This document shows positions 11,096 to 23,749 of a DNA stretch of 64,000 nt, piece after piece. This DNA comes from Quillaja saponaria. Taxonomy: Eukaryota; Streptophyta; Magnoliopsida; Fabales; Quillajaceae. Position 1 is the stretch's first letter. Each line of letters starts with the position of its first letter. The notes below the pieces were generated by a model, which worked only from the letters and a program-made list of their open reading frames with translations, made no database searches and was not told the DNA's origin. Made by a program: the position numbers and the translations under genes. Location of the stretch: the NCBI GenBank assembly GCA_029379385.1, contig CM055605.1, forward strand, positions 11,939,001 through 12,003,000, written 5' to 3'.

Positions 11096-13494
11096 TTTTC
11101 CTCCCTGTTAACCGATAGTTAGCTATAATTTCGGTTTCTAATAGTTAACCGTTTAGATTAGAGAATCTTATGAAATCCAAATTAAGATTTTGTATTCAAA
11201 CACAAACATTTCAGCATAGAATGCCACTTCGTCTTTAATTTTTTTTATACTTGTTGTCATTTATCTTTATTTTCTAAGTTTTCATGCACTCTTATTTTTA
11301 GTAGGTAAAAATTTATTTTTATGTCTTAAATTTACAACACTTCGTAGGAGTAATTGACATAAAAAAAAATTTAGCTAATGCTTTGCATTGATGCTTGTAT
11401 CGGTATCTCGAACTATATTATTTATAAACGTTTGATTTTTTCCCTTAAAATATTTTTCACACTATGTTGTAAAATCCAAGTTGCCACAAACAGCCATGCC
11501 CGTGATGTTCAGCTTCCCCATAACACATGCCTTAAAACTTTTTATAGGAAAGACAAGGAATTTGCCTCCGCTTTTTAGTGGTTATTTGCTACTACCAAAT
11601 CAACCTTGACCGTTTGGGAAGAAACAATTCGGTGAAAGAACAAGTCAACTACTGGGCTTGTCCAAACAAACATTCCATGGTTCAACCTTGAATCCGTCCC
11701 GGCTAAAATATATATATATATAATTCTTCAACACCTCAATTCTAAAAGAAAAATATTTTATGTTCATAATTTTTAAAGAATTAATATTTAATGCACGTAT
11801 TTAGTTTTACATTGTCATTAAATAAAAAGGGAAAGTTACATATGTCACTAACATGCAACACTTTATTTTAGTGAAATAGGCTGATATTAATTTTAAAATC
11901 TTATTTATTGACAGAATATAAAAAATAAAAATAAAAAGTAAGAATAAATTGTATTTTTTCTTTAACATTCAAAACAAACCCTATAATAAATTTATATTCC
12001 CTAAGTCATACTTTTAATATGTTGTTTTTAAATAAATTATAAATTGTAAATTGAAACGTGTTATACCTTATCTCTAATAACTAATTTTTCAAGAATCACA
12101 AAATTAAAAATTAATGATATAATTATAATAAAATAATAGAAATATTAAAATTTTATTTTCAAATTCATTATTGAATTTCTTTTATGTGTTTGTCATCATA
12201 AAAAAATAATATCAATACAAGTTAAATTTGAAAATAATAATTTTTATTTTATTTTATTTTATACTTTTTACATTACTAATTATATCATAAATTTCTAATT
12301 TTATTTTATGTGATTTATAGAAAAATTGGTTCACTTAATAAAATATTTTAAACTTAAAAATAGTAAAAATAGCATAAAATGCTTTAATTTAAAATTTAGA
12401 ACTTATTTAAAAAGAATTCTTAAAAAAAAAAAAAAAAAAAAAAAAAGACTTATAAGGAACATAAATTTATAACATAACTTATTTGAAATGTTTAAAGAAA
12501 AATAAAATTTATTCTTATTTTTTTCATAAATTTATACTAATCATAAATCAAATAATAACTTATTCTTAATTTTTCATTGCAGTATGTATAAGATGCAACT
12601 AATTTATAAAATATAAATCCCAAAGTGCTGCCTATCTAATATGGTACCTCTTGATTAATTGTTACTGGTATTGTTTACCTGACTTATTTTTTGAAATTCA
12701 AAAAACTGTCATTCTTTTTAATAAAAGAAAAAACTAAAAAAAAAAAAACCAGGCTACAACTTATAACAGGGGAGGGTATATTAGTCAAATTAACAAAAAA
12801 TACTTACCCCAGTGATGTTGGTAAAATAATAACTGAAGCCACCTGGCAAGGGTATAATTGTTATTCCACTATCAGAATCCCTTTTCTAATAACTGCAACG
12901 CCGCGGGAAGAATTAGCAAAAGAATATTCGAATATCCAAAAGTCATATAACGGAATTATACCGAAAATGCAAACGAATATCCGCCTAACAAACTCCTAGT
13001 GGGACCCAGGTGCTCAACCTAGACATATGCTAATGATGATTTGAAATAAATTTTTAATGATTTTTTAAAGTAATTTTTATTTCAAATTTTATAAATAAAA
13101 ATATTGTAATATTTATTATTATAATAATATTATTATTTAAGATATAAATTAATTTTTTTTAAATAATATTTATTACCATTTAACAAGTATGCATTTATTA
13201 AAAATTTATTTATTTTATTAGTATTTCAAGTGAAGATTAATAATTGACACAATGCATTAATATTAAGAAAAGAATAAATTTTACAAGCCCGTTAACTTAG
13301 TTGGCATATTTAGTGGTTTGGTTAAAGAAGAAAAGAAAAATTAAAAATCAAAGCAAATCGACAAGAATGTAGAAAAACCTCATGCAGACAGAGAATCTGA
13401 TAGAGAATAAGAAACAAAAGCGTTAGAACACAAAGTTACTGGGCCCAAGTTTTGGACCAAATACCTCCACGGAAGAAGCCCAAATACCTCCATG

Positions 13495-13540
13495 GCATCT
13501 CACGTGAACCCCATACCCTTTGAGGCAGTATATAAGCCTC
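13495..13540 (+). promoter_or_regulatory. Orphan promoter-like block (G-box plus TATA box)
   Basis: CACGTG at 13501-13506 is followed by TATATAAG at 13529-13536, the order expected of a plant core promoter, in a locally GC-richer stretch (about 13380-13560) with 'AAATACCTCCA' occurring twice. No coding frame follows on the plus strand before the solo LTR at 13965. It may be the promoter of a gene since lost or disrupted, or part of a transposon LTR. Confidence 0.3.
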
Positions 13541-13964
13541 ACTTCATTAAATACAAATAATTAGGCTCAGGTCAAGTGTTATACTCTTGTCACTTTCTTA
13601 GTGTTATTTTAAAGAAGTCATAACAAAAATATTTAGTAAAATAATATAAAATTTATTTTTAATTAGTAAACCATAAAATTAATGTTTAGTAAATTTATTA
13701 AAAAATAATTGTCTAGTTTTAAAATAATTATAATAGATATTAATAATTAAAAGAGAAATAATTAATTTATAATATTAATTAATTAAAATATAATTATAAA
13801 TTTTTATTAAAATTTAAGACCGTGTTTTTATGTATTTTAGAACATAAGTCAACTTTAAAAGCCAGTAAGCATAGAACAAAAGCACTTTTTTTTTTTTTTA
13901 AGAAAACATAAAAATAATGAATTGTATATTACCAAAACCAAGTCTTAATACCTAGCTCCACTTG

Positions 13965-16900
13965 TGTGATGACCCTCAAAACACGTGATATGAGTAAATT
14001 CAAGTTATAAAATAATAAATATGAAAATAATTAGTTAAATGGTACTATAAGAAAAATTCTAATAATCTAATAATGTAATATAGGTTTAAGTTAGTGGGTA
14101 TAATTTGATATTGTTTATTAGAGAAAATTTTGGCCATTGAGTAATATATATTATAACACAATATACATATGTAATAAAATTAAAATAAAATTTCCACCAC
14201 AAATTTAGTATAAGGAATATATATATATATATTAGGATGAACTACACCACAAATTTCAGTTAACATTAAATTGTATATTTTATTATTTTACATTTTTGTC
14301 TTTCTCTCCATTGTATTACACCGACTTACTCAAACCCTTCCATTTTTATTTCCTCTCTGCCGTGCCACTCTTTTACTTGGCCCCCTGTTTTCTTCTTGAT
14401 CTGGCCGTGAACTCCTCCATTGTTGGCAGCTTAACTAAACTGTTTGGAGAGTCATCTCCTTCCTTTTCTCCTGTAGGCCATGGGAGCTTTATTTTGGAGG
14501 AGCTAAGGAGGTGGATTTCAACCCCGTTGGCAGCAACTTGCTGCTGTTTCCTCCCCTGTTTTACTTCTCTTTGTTCCGCCTTCAGGAAATTTTGTGGCCG
14601 CTAAGCTCCTATCTCCCCCATACCATAAATTTTTCTGCACTTCTAACACTAACAGACCGTGCAACCTTGTGAGGTAACTCTATCTCTCCTCTTCCTTCCT
14701 TCTCAATCGTGAAGCAGCCACTAGAATTGATTAGACTACGCCATGGTTTTACTGTTATGGCAGCTGAGCTGTTTATCTTTTCTCTTTGTTATTCTAGCTG
14801 TGTGTGTGGTGAATAACGATTATTAGAAGGTGCTGCTGCCAGGAATTAAACAAGGCAACCGTGGGTTCCTTAGAGGCTTGAAGTGTGAACTTCTAACCAA
14901 TCTTTTTCTTTAGGTAAATTTCTATACCTATAATTGTGGTTAAGAATGTAAAACAAATAGCTTGAGAGGAGGAAAATTTCTTGAAGATAGTAATAATTAG
15001 TAAATTGTTTGTGTTGGAAAATAGGTGTTCTAAGCTTTTGATTTCCTTGGTTAATGAAACCAAATTTTTAGCTTGATGTGGGAAATACACGGAAGGAGGT
15101 GATAGAATTATGTTAACTCTTTTAAGGTATATATGTTCACACATGTACACATAAAAAAGGAAACTTAGTAAATACTTCTAGGATGTATGATAAAATGCAT
15201 TAAAAGAATTTAATTGTCATCCTTTTGATTTTTGTAAAAGAAAGGGGTGAAAAGTTTGGAAAGAAAATTTGAATTTATAATGATGTTAATGGTAATCCTA
15301 AATGGTTAGTATGCTATTGGAGGATTAGGTATTAATTGTTGTTAAATCTTTATAATTCAAGTTTGTAGGAATTCTTGAATGATTAACTTAACTTTAAAGT
15401 TAGTAAAGGAAATATAAATAAAATACATTCTAGGGATTTAGGTTTATTTTTATGGATAGATATACAAGAAATAAAGTCGGTTATCCTTAATGCGTTTATT
15501 AAAAGACCTGAAAGAAAATAATCGTAGTGTATTGATTAAAACTTAATATATTTGATTCTTGGTAATTAGTGTTAGTTAAATTTAAATAAAAAAGTCTAAG
15601 AATACAAATTAAAACATCAATGGTTATATAGTTACGAAAAAGGGGAAAAATCTTGCAACTTGGATGGAGTGATATTGGAAATCTATAACTCAAGCTCTTA
15701 ATTGATTTTAAATGGTTAATTTAACATGAACTCGGTGCTTGGAAAATAAGTATTATGGATGTAAGGGTTTCGTGCTAATTTCTTGGTATGAATATGTATA
15801 GTATATCTATATACATGAACCGAAATTAAGGTTATTCTTAAGATAGATAGTATTAGGCCTAAAAGGAATTGGTTTAATTCAAATGCGTGCAAGTGAATAT
15901 ATAAATAAGTCTTAGTAATTAGAAGATTATGACTATAAAGTTTATAAACTAAGTAATATTTGAAAATATGATTTCTAACTCAGGAGCATGTTATTGATTT
16001 AACGACGCATGTGAATGCAAGATGAGATGGCGGGCAATATCAATATACAGTGAGTGGTTAATTGCTGCCTTTAGGAGCTAGATTAATATGTGTGATTATA
16101 TGTTTATTTGAATATGCGTTATATATGAAAAGTAAGCAAGTGAAGTATTTCAGTAATTTATTTGAATTATATTTGTTTGATATTGATTGCTTTGTTTGAC
16201 ATTGGTTGTGGTTGACAAGGGCCAACAAAGTGAGATTTTTATGAAAAACGATTTTTATCTCTGAAATTAAAAGTCCAGGTGCACTTAGGATACCCTGATT
16301 TAAAATTATGAGAAATCCTGATTCTGATAAATATTCTTTAAAATTGAGTGCACAGCTCCGGTGAGATGGATTGTGTATGAAGATTAATTTGGTGTGCGGG
16401 CGCGTAAATGCCTGGCAGGGGGTGATACTAGTGTGCGGGGCTAGGTTACTCGTTGGCCCTTTGATTGCTTTGCGTGATAATGTTGCTCTGATGTAAATTG
16501 TGATCCTGTTCGTCATATAAATTGTGAAAGTGTGAAATGTACGACGTATATGTGTAACGTGAAATGTTTTATGAAAAATATTACATGATGTTAATTTATG
16601 TGTTACATATTTGTGTTGTGTAATGTTGGTACCCTTTGGGTACGATTTTTCACTCATGGAGTCCCTAGGACTCACTCCTTTCTCGTGAATATATTTTTTT
16701 TTATGATAGTAGTTCGGTACATGGCATTGCCGAGCTTATGACTTGCCAAATGAATACGGCTCGGTGTTTTCAGGATCCTAGACTTGCAGTTAAGAATGAA
16801 AGTTTTTCAGTCATACTAGAACTATGAGGTGTCTAATTTTGGTATGATATAAGAGTCTAGTTATTTACTTTGGTTAGGATGTGGTCGAAGCAGAGCTCCT

Positions 16901-17175
16901 TGCTGTATTGGTATTATGGTTGTATGAGATCACAAGCATATAGGTTTATATTCGAGGCATGTTCCTTATGGATGGGGATCTATGCTAATATTTTTTAGTA
17001 AATCGTTAACTATTTCAGCAAATAAAAGGTTTACAATAAATGTTTGTTTTATAATAGTTACTTTTATCCTTTTGATGGGTTAAGAGTCATGCTCGTCACT
17101 TTGTTTTGGAGTTAGGGTTACGGAGATTAGGTCTCCAGTCCTCCGACCAGTCAAGCCTCTGTGAGGGGCGTGACA
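13965..17175 (+). mobile_element. Solo LTR of a long-LTR (Gypsy-type) retrotransposon, 3.2 kb
   Basis: The segment begins TGTGATGACCCTCAAAACAC and ends GGGGCGTGACA (TG...CA), and is flanked by the perfect 5-bp duplication ACTTG (13960-13964 and 17176-17180). No gag, protease, RT or integrase frame exists inside, and no internal second copy of the ends is seen, so one LTR left by recombination is the simplest reading. TGTGA...TGACA termini are common in plant Gypsy LTRs. The only longer open frame (205 codons, minus, 16058-16675) has no family resemblance. The strand is arbitrary because no coding domain orients it. Confidence 0.75.
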
Positions 17176-17180
17176 ACTTG

Positions 17181-17420
17181 ACTTTTTTTTCTCTATGATA
17201 GGTGGACCAGACCCGAACATCTAGACAACTGTTAATATAACAACAACTTAGGCCTTAATCTCCTACTTCTCTCCACATTGATACCCTTACTGACTTGAGC
17301 TTCGGAAAGGGATTTCAGACACTGCCCGACCTCCCTTCCACTTGTATATAGTTTGTCGAAGAGAACCTAAGGAAAAAAAGTAGAATTTGGGACTCTAACG
17401 GGAGGTTGTGAGTTACCAAT
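17181..17420. repeat. Possible Gypsy LTR fragment
   Basis: The string 'TACTGACTTGAGCTTCGGAAAGG' region (about 17285-17310) resembles the U5 part of plant Gypsy LTRs, which often carry 'TGACTTGAGCGTCGGA'. No partner LTR was found. Weak, composition- and motif-based call. Confidence 0.3.
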
Positions 17421-19155
17421 TGGGTTACTGAGATTTGTAGTGTAACTGTTGTAGGGCAATGGGAACTGGGAAGGCAGTACTAATCTAGCAAATCCTCACC
17501 AAATGAGTTCATCCTCAAAAGGTCATGAGAAATCGAAATCCTGTTGATCCCAGTGCTTTTGTGGACTACCCCAGAGACAACCCATTCATCCTGACAATTT
17601 ATAATAACACCACCAAAAATCTTAAGCTTATATTTAATAAACCTAAAAATAAAAAATAAAAAATAAAAAAAAGCAAAAGTTGATTAAAAAATTAGGACCA
17701 CATGAAAGGAATTCTATACCAAAACAAAGGCATATTGCAATCCTAGATAGAAAAGTTGAAAATTAAAAGATTGAAAAAGCCTTTATAAGTAATAATTAAT
17801 CGTGTACCTTTACGGTCTTGGGGAGATTATAGGAAGCAAATTTGCCATCTAATCTGAATTCATGTATATCCCAAAGTAGAGAGTATAACATACACGATAA
17901 AGTAAGGAAGATAAGGTATAATATTTTACAATTTGACCTACAATGTGCATGACTAAAGAAGAACATAAGAAAATAAGAAAAACTAATGAATTTAATGAAG
18001 ATAAATGAAGAAGCTGAAAGCTGGTATAAAGAGAATAACGCATTTCTAAAAACAAAATGATGAATAGTACGTACACTAAGCCAATATGCATAAAATGATA
18101 TTATAATACACTGTAGAAGGTGTAAAATAGCATAGTATATGTTTGTTACAAATAATAAGATTTACCGATAGTAGAGGTAATATTTTTGAAAAAAAATCAC
18201 ATTGAATGAAATTTGTATTAATTGCTATAGCACTTGGTGACTACAACACTTGCTGCCTGCAGCACTTGGTGTCTGTTGCAGTTGGTGCATACACACCCCG
18301 TGGCAGCAGCACCTGGTGTGGCACTTACTGGTGCATGCAACTGTTACTTGCGGTTCCTAACTGTTCAAGTTCAAGAGTTGGTTGTTAAGTACTAACCTAA
18401 ACTAAACGTATTATATTAGTCACGAACTTCTCACATATTTATGTTTTTTTCACTTCTTTAAACGAAATCTGCAATAGCCAACTGTTAAAGAACTTAATAC
18501 ATGTGTTAATAGTGACCAATAATACTAAGGAATTCTTTACTTGATTTTGTGCTGCACCATTAACCGAAAGGAGTGACTATATATCTCGTCATCTCACACC
18601 TTTAAGCACACCAATATATAAATGGAAACAATGGTACACTGAAAAAATCAATGAACTTAGATCTAAACAAAAGATCAATTTAAGAAATGCAAGTCTAAAA
18701 AGTGATAAAATGCGTGTTTCTCACTTGATATTCTATTACAAATAAGCTTCATTTGTTGTTTCATACTCAGATATATATAACGTTCATATGATATTTTGCT
18801 ATAATATGTTCATCACACTTGTTTGTACATTAATTTGGAAAAAACAGGCAATAAATAAGTAATTTAAAGTAAACATCACTTCAAGTTCAATAACTTAAAT
18901 AGTTATAAAAAAAAAAAAAATGTATTATTTACCTCATTTTCTAATTCATGACTTGAAAAAGATAGTCTTTTTAATATTAGTGAAACATTCTAAAGTGGGT
19001 GTTAAAAATTACAGCATTAGAACCTTGTAGCACTTTCGGATTTAGTGGTTAAGGATAAATTTATGGGAATGGAGAAACTAATTTATGTGAGCAAACTGCA
19101 TCAGGTAGGAGACGGTCTCAGGTAATTAAGTGTATGGATGAAAAATCATTAATTA
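17421..19155. other. Intergenic spacer with a short minisatellite-like stretch
   Basis: 18228-18330 contains repeated CACTTGGTG / GCAGCACTTGG modules. An A/AAATA-rich stretch lies at 17645-17675. Nothing resembling a gene was seen. Confidence 0.4.
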
Positions 19156-19739
19156 ATGCCTACAAAATACAAAGTCAAGAAATTCTTATCCAATAATTTT
19201 GTCAAAAGAACGCTCATAATTACTCAAAGGGAAACAAAAAAACAAAATCAGGAATTATACATGACAAAATTACTCATTTTGAATGTGATTTTTCTTTCTC
19301 CTTCAAACATGTATTAGAAAAGAAAAATAAAAATCAGAAGAGGACATGAATGGTTCATACAACACTCACAAATTCACTACATAATGAATACCATGTAAAT
19401 AAATAACATCTTCTGCACACACACAAAAAAAAAAAAAATTCCCTTCTCTTCATTACCTACCAAATACAAAGTCAAGAAATTCTCATTCAATAATTTTCTA
19501 ACGCTCATAATTATTCAAAGGGAAAAAAAACAATAAAATAAAATAAAAAAATCAGGAATTACACATGACAAAATTACTCATTTTGAATGTGATTTTTTTT
19601 TTCTCCTTCAAACATGTATTAGAAAAGAAAAATAAAAATCAGAAGAGGATGGCATGAATGCTTCATACAACACTCACAAAATCACTACATAATGAATACC
19701 ATGTAAATAGATTACATCTTTTGCACACACCAAAAAAAA
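19156..19739. repeat. Tandem duplication of about 296 bp
   Basis: Two consecutive copies, about 19156-19450 and 19452-19739, align base for base with few differences (for example TACAAAATACAAAGTCAAGA and TACCAAATACAAAGTCAAGA; AAATCAGAAGAGGA in both). Each copy ends in an A-rich run after CACACAC. No coding content. Confidence 0.85.
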
Positions 19740-19774
19740 AGGTTCTTGACATTGTTAAGGATTTCGTTGTAGAA

Positions 19775-20893
19775 AAAAAAAAAAGGGTATAAGGATCTAT
19801 AGAGATAGATCTAAGAAGTTGCTTAGATTATCACAATCCATATACATTGACAAGATATTTAAGAGATTTTGTATACATGGGTCAAGGAAAGGGTTCCTGA
19901 CCATGTCACATGGTATACATCTTCTTAAGAGTTTGTCTCTTGAGACACAATTGTAAAGAGCATGAAGGAAATACCATATGCTTCCGCAATTGGTTCAAAC
20001 ATTATGCCTTGTTATGTACATGCCCTGACGCATCTTATGCTTTAAGTGTTACAAGCAGATACCTGGCAGTTCCAGTTGAATAATATTAAAAAGAAGTTAA
20101 GAACTTCTTCAAGTACTTAAGAAGAACTAGGCCTGCATTCTTAAAATATGAAGGAACTGGAAAAATGAAAGTTTTAAAATATGCCAATGCGAGCTTTCAA
20201 ATTGATAAGGATGATTACAAATCATAGTCTGGATTCACATTCACGCTTAATGGAGAAGCCATTAGCTGGAAGAGTTCAAAGAAAGAAACGAAAGCAGATT
20301 CTACAATCGAATCTGAGTACATAACTACCTCTGAAGCAGCTAAAGAGGCAGTTGGGATAAAGAAATTCATAATTAAATTTGAGATAGATCCTGATATTGT
20401 TAATCCAATAGAGTTATATTGTGATACAATGAAACTGTTGCACAAACAAAGGAGTATAGGTCTTATAAAAAATTTAAACATGTACTGAGGATGTATATAA
20501 AGATAAAGCACATTCCTAAAGATAAGGAAGATAGTTTTCACATAATCACAGTCTGGATTCACATTTACACTTGACGGAGGAGCCGTTAACTAGAAGAGTT
20601 CCAAGCAAGAAACGAAAGCAGATTCTACAATGAAATCTGAGTACATAGTTGCCTCTGAAGCAGTTAAAGAGATAGTTTGGATAAAGAAATTCATAATTGA
20701 ATTTAAGATGTTCCTCATATTGTTAATCCAATAGAGTTATATTGTGATACAATGAAACTGTTACACTAGCAAAGGAATCAAGGTCTCACTAGAAATTTCA
20801 ACATGTACTGAGGCAATATCACAAATCTTTGATAGGATGTATATAAATATAGAGCACATTCCTAATGATAAGGAAGATAGTTTTCACATAATA
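19775..20893 (+). pseudogene. Copia RT/RNase H remnant with internal tandem duplication
   Basis: Plus-strand reading with several stops: RDRSKKLLRLSQSIYIDKI (end of the Copia reverse transcriptase), then ADSTIESEYITTSEAAKEA and PIELYCDT (RNase H). The RNase H part occurs twice in tandem, about 20227-20544 and 20551-20893 (offset 324 bp); the second copy reads IESEY-like as MKSEYIVASEAVKEI. Orientation is opposite to the Sirevirus-like element that begins directly at its right edge. No LTR can be assigned. Confidence 0.7.
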
Positions 20894-20895
20894 TT

Positions 20896-21345
20896 GTCTA
20901 TGCCATCTTTTGAATTGTTCTATTCTTTTCCTCAACTACTCTATTTTGATATGGAGTTCTTCGAGATGAAAAGTTATACTCAATGTCATTCTTAATGCAA
21001 AAGTCATTGAAAGTACAGTTTTCAAATTTCTTTCCATGATCGCTTTTGGCTTTTGAAATACATATAGATTTTTTATTAAGAATATATTTGCATAAGATTT
21101 TGAAAGCTTTAAAAGCATCACTTTTGTGAGAGAAAAAGTACTTGAGTGAACCTTGAGTAATAATCAACGATAACAAAAGCTTACTTGCTACCCCTAACAC
21201 TAGCAGTTTGAGTAGAATTAAAAAGATCCATATAAAGTAACTCTAACAACCTCGAAGTTGAAATAATATTTTTACTCTTACAAAAGGTTCTGGTTTGTTT
21301 TCCAAATTGGCATGCATCACAAATCTTTTCAAGATCAAAATTGAA
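20896..21345 (-). pseudogene. Copia integrase fragment (Sirevirus-like)
   Basis: Minus-strand reading ICDACQFGKQTRTF (end of the HHCC zinc motif), LLELLYMDLF, FVIVDYYSRFT, KSDHGKKFEN (DDE residue region) and NDIEYNFSSRRTPYQNRVVE with the third catalytic Glu region. At least one stop (in GSK*AFV) and missing downstream RT show it is dead. It is the integrase of the Copia element whose gag lies at 28.2-28.9 kb. Confidence 0.75.
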
Positions 21346-22411
21346 TTTTTGCTAAGCAAGTGACTATTCCATTTTTTGAAAATTTTGAAATAGTATGCAT
21401 GCTTGCATGACCTAATCTTCTATGTCATATATAACTATAGTCAATTATGATGGTGAAACAAGTATTTTTAGAAAGTTTGTTTAAATATAGAACACAAATA
21501 TTATTTCTCATTTGATCTATGAATTTTACCTTGTTTTCAAGGATACTTACCACCAAACAACAGTTTGAATCAAATGATTTTATTGCCTCTATCATAGAAC
21601 TAACTGATACTTAGAAGATTATGGTTGAGCTTATTCACATAGAGAATATGTTCAATTGAGTTGTTCTCGTTGCCAGTAGTGCATATTCCTTCAATTTTTC
21701 TTTTGTTGTTGTCTCGAAAAGTGACAAATCCATTATTGCTTGATTTTTTTTTTTAAGGAGGTAAATATTTCCTTTTCACTAGTTATATATATGTTTTAAG
21801 CAACCGCTATGAAGGACCTAGAAGAATTATGTCTATTTTTCTTTGAGACAAACCTGCAAATGAAGAATCATTTAATCTTTGTTACCTAAAGTTTTTTGAT
21901 CCTACAAGATTACTCTCTACTTCTAAAAAAGGGTTATAAGGGCCTAAACTATTTTTTTTCTTTCTTTTAGCATTTCTTTTCTTAACTTTACAAAATGAGA
22001 CTATGTAACCAGCCTGATTGCAAAAATGACACGCATTATTTTTACAAAGAACGTATTATAAGATTTATGTGAAGTGTGTGATGGACTAGAGTGATAACCA
22101 ATGCCAACTTTATCAAAGGCACATCTTTGACTATTTGATAGCATGTTGATATTCTTCTCACCATTAACAAATTTAGTTAAGGTCTCTTATCTTTTCCTAA
22201 TAGAATCAAAGTTTCATGCCAATTAGTAGTATGAGCAAGAAATTCTGCCTTTTCATTTGCTTTAAACAACTTATTGTTTAGTTCATTATTTTCAACATAT
22301 AAAGTTTTGTTTATTTTTTTTAACTTTCCTTAGATTTGACAATAGTTTTTTATTTTTAAAAAAAAATTAATAAAATTTATAGGCTAACCCATATCCTAGT
22401 TAACCTTTGGT

Positions 22412-23485
22412 TGGAATTAAAGAAAATTAGAAACAAACGAGGCAAATGAAAAGAAATAAAGAGAGTCAAAGATATACATGGTTCAACTATTGGCCTATTC
22501 CAAGGGAAGAGAGTAAAATAGATTTATTTCATGACTTGTATGAAGCTCGCTCACTTACTCACAATTTACAATATTAGAGCCTTCAGTTTATAGACTTACA
22601 TGATAATGAAGGGTCTTAGAAGTACGGCATAATCATAGCTAATTGAGTTTATAATTTTTTTTCTTCTATAATTGTCTTAATTCAACCAATTACAATATTT
22701 AATATATGATTACCTTAATTGAGTGTAATTGGAATAGTTAATTATTCCAATCAATCATAATAATATCTTCAATACTCTCTCGCAAGATGAATATTCATCT
22801 TGAACTACAAATAATGAGTGCTCCTCAGCATGATCTTTTGCCTTCTCTTGAAATGAATTATAAGATGTCATATGTCATGATGAAAATAATTGCAACGTCT
22901 TATTGTACTCTTTTGTTGTTTTACTGCGACTCGAAACTTGAACATTTCTTCAAGCAGTTCTTGCTATACTTCAAGATGCAATGAGAATGTCAATTAAATA
23001 CTCCAAAAATAGTCTCGTGCTGTTCTAACCACACTACAAGGCACCATGAGAATCTTTGATAGTAAAAACTATTCGACTGCAACTACTCAGGATCAATTTG
23101 CTTGTTGGAGCTTTTGAGCCTCTGATACCATGACAAAATTTGAAAACAAACTAGACAAATAAAAAGAGATAAAGATATACGTGGTTTGGTCATGGACCTA
23201 CTCCACTTGAGGAGTGTAAAATATATTTATTCCATGACTATGGATGAAGCTCACTCACTCATTCACAATTTACAATATTAGAGCCTTTAATTTATAGGTT
23301 TACAAGATAATCAAGTGTCTTAGATTTAAGGCATAATCATAGTTAATTGCATCTATAATTATTTTTGTAATTATGTCTTAATTCAACCAATTACAATATT
23401 TAATGCATGATTATCTTTAATTGAGGGTAATTGGAAATATGTTGGAATAGTCAACTATTCCAATCAATCATAATAATTATCTTCA
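22412..23485 (-). mobile_element. TRIM-like small LTR retrotransposon
   Basis: Two direct repeats of about 355-362 bp, 22412-22773 and 23131-23485, share long identical stretches (TTCAACCAATTACAATATTTAAT; CAATTTACAATATTAGAGCC). Just left of the right repeat is CCTCTGATACCA (23119-23130), the minus-strand primer-binding site TGGTATCAGAGG. At the other end a purine-rich tract (minus strand CTTGCGAGAGAGT) precedes the 3' LTR. The internal part is only about 350 bp with no coding domain. It sits inside the old Sirevirus-like element. Exact target-site duplication not recognised. Confidence 0.8.
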
Positions 23486-23749
23486 ATTCACCATGAGGCC
23501 ATGAGACGAAAACTGGTCTTTTCTTCATTTTCTTTAGTTTGTGAGTTTTGGAGAATGTAATTTTTCATTATATTCATCATCAGTTAGTTTACACAGTATA
23601 TAATGATGAATGTACATAACAGAGAAGTAGAGAGATAAGTATGAAGACTACTACAAGCTATTACAACTATTTACTCATTTGAATGTTCCCATGGATAGTG
23701 TCCCTTATCATAAGGAGTCTTGTGCATGGTTGCTGATATGCCCCCGCAA

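Larger units (their letters stand above)
9869..13959. other. 3' flank of the E1 beta gene and AT-rich intergenic spacer
   Basis: The first several hundred bases may include the E1 beta 3' UTR. At 10848-11090 lies a strikingly GC-rich block (see separate entry). 11700-12700 is AT-rich with a 26-A tract near 12421-12446. An open frame of 102 codons at 12691-12999 has no family resemblance and a low-complexity N-terminus, and I do not call it a gene. A promoter-like block is listed at 13495-13540. Confidence 0.5.

Noticed and set aside
12691..12999. 102-codon open frame, plus strand
   Set aside because: Lys/Thr-rich low-complexity start, no family resemblance, no promoter or splice context; the size is expected by chance in this composition.
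14296..14604. 102-codon open frame with hydrophobic, Phe/Leu/Cys-rich product
   Set aside because: Looks secretory at first sight, but it is inside the solo LTR (pyrimidine-rich U3/R-like stretch) and has no supporting features.
16058..16675. 205-codon open frame, minus strand
   Set aside because: Longest minus-strand frame in the solo LTR, but composition is non-coding (Thr/His/Ile-rich, no domain) and it lies wholly inside non-coding LTR sequence.
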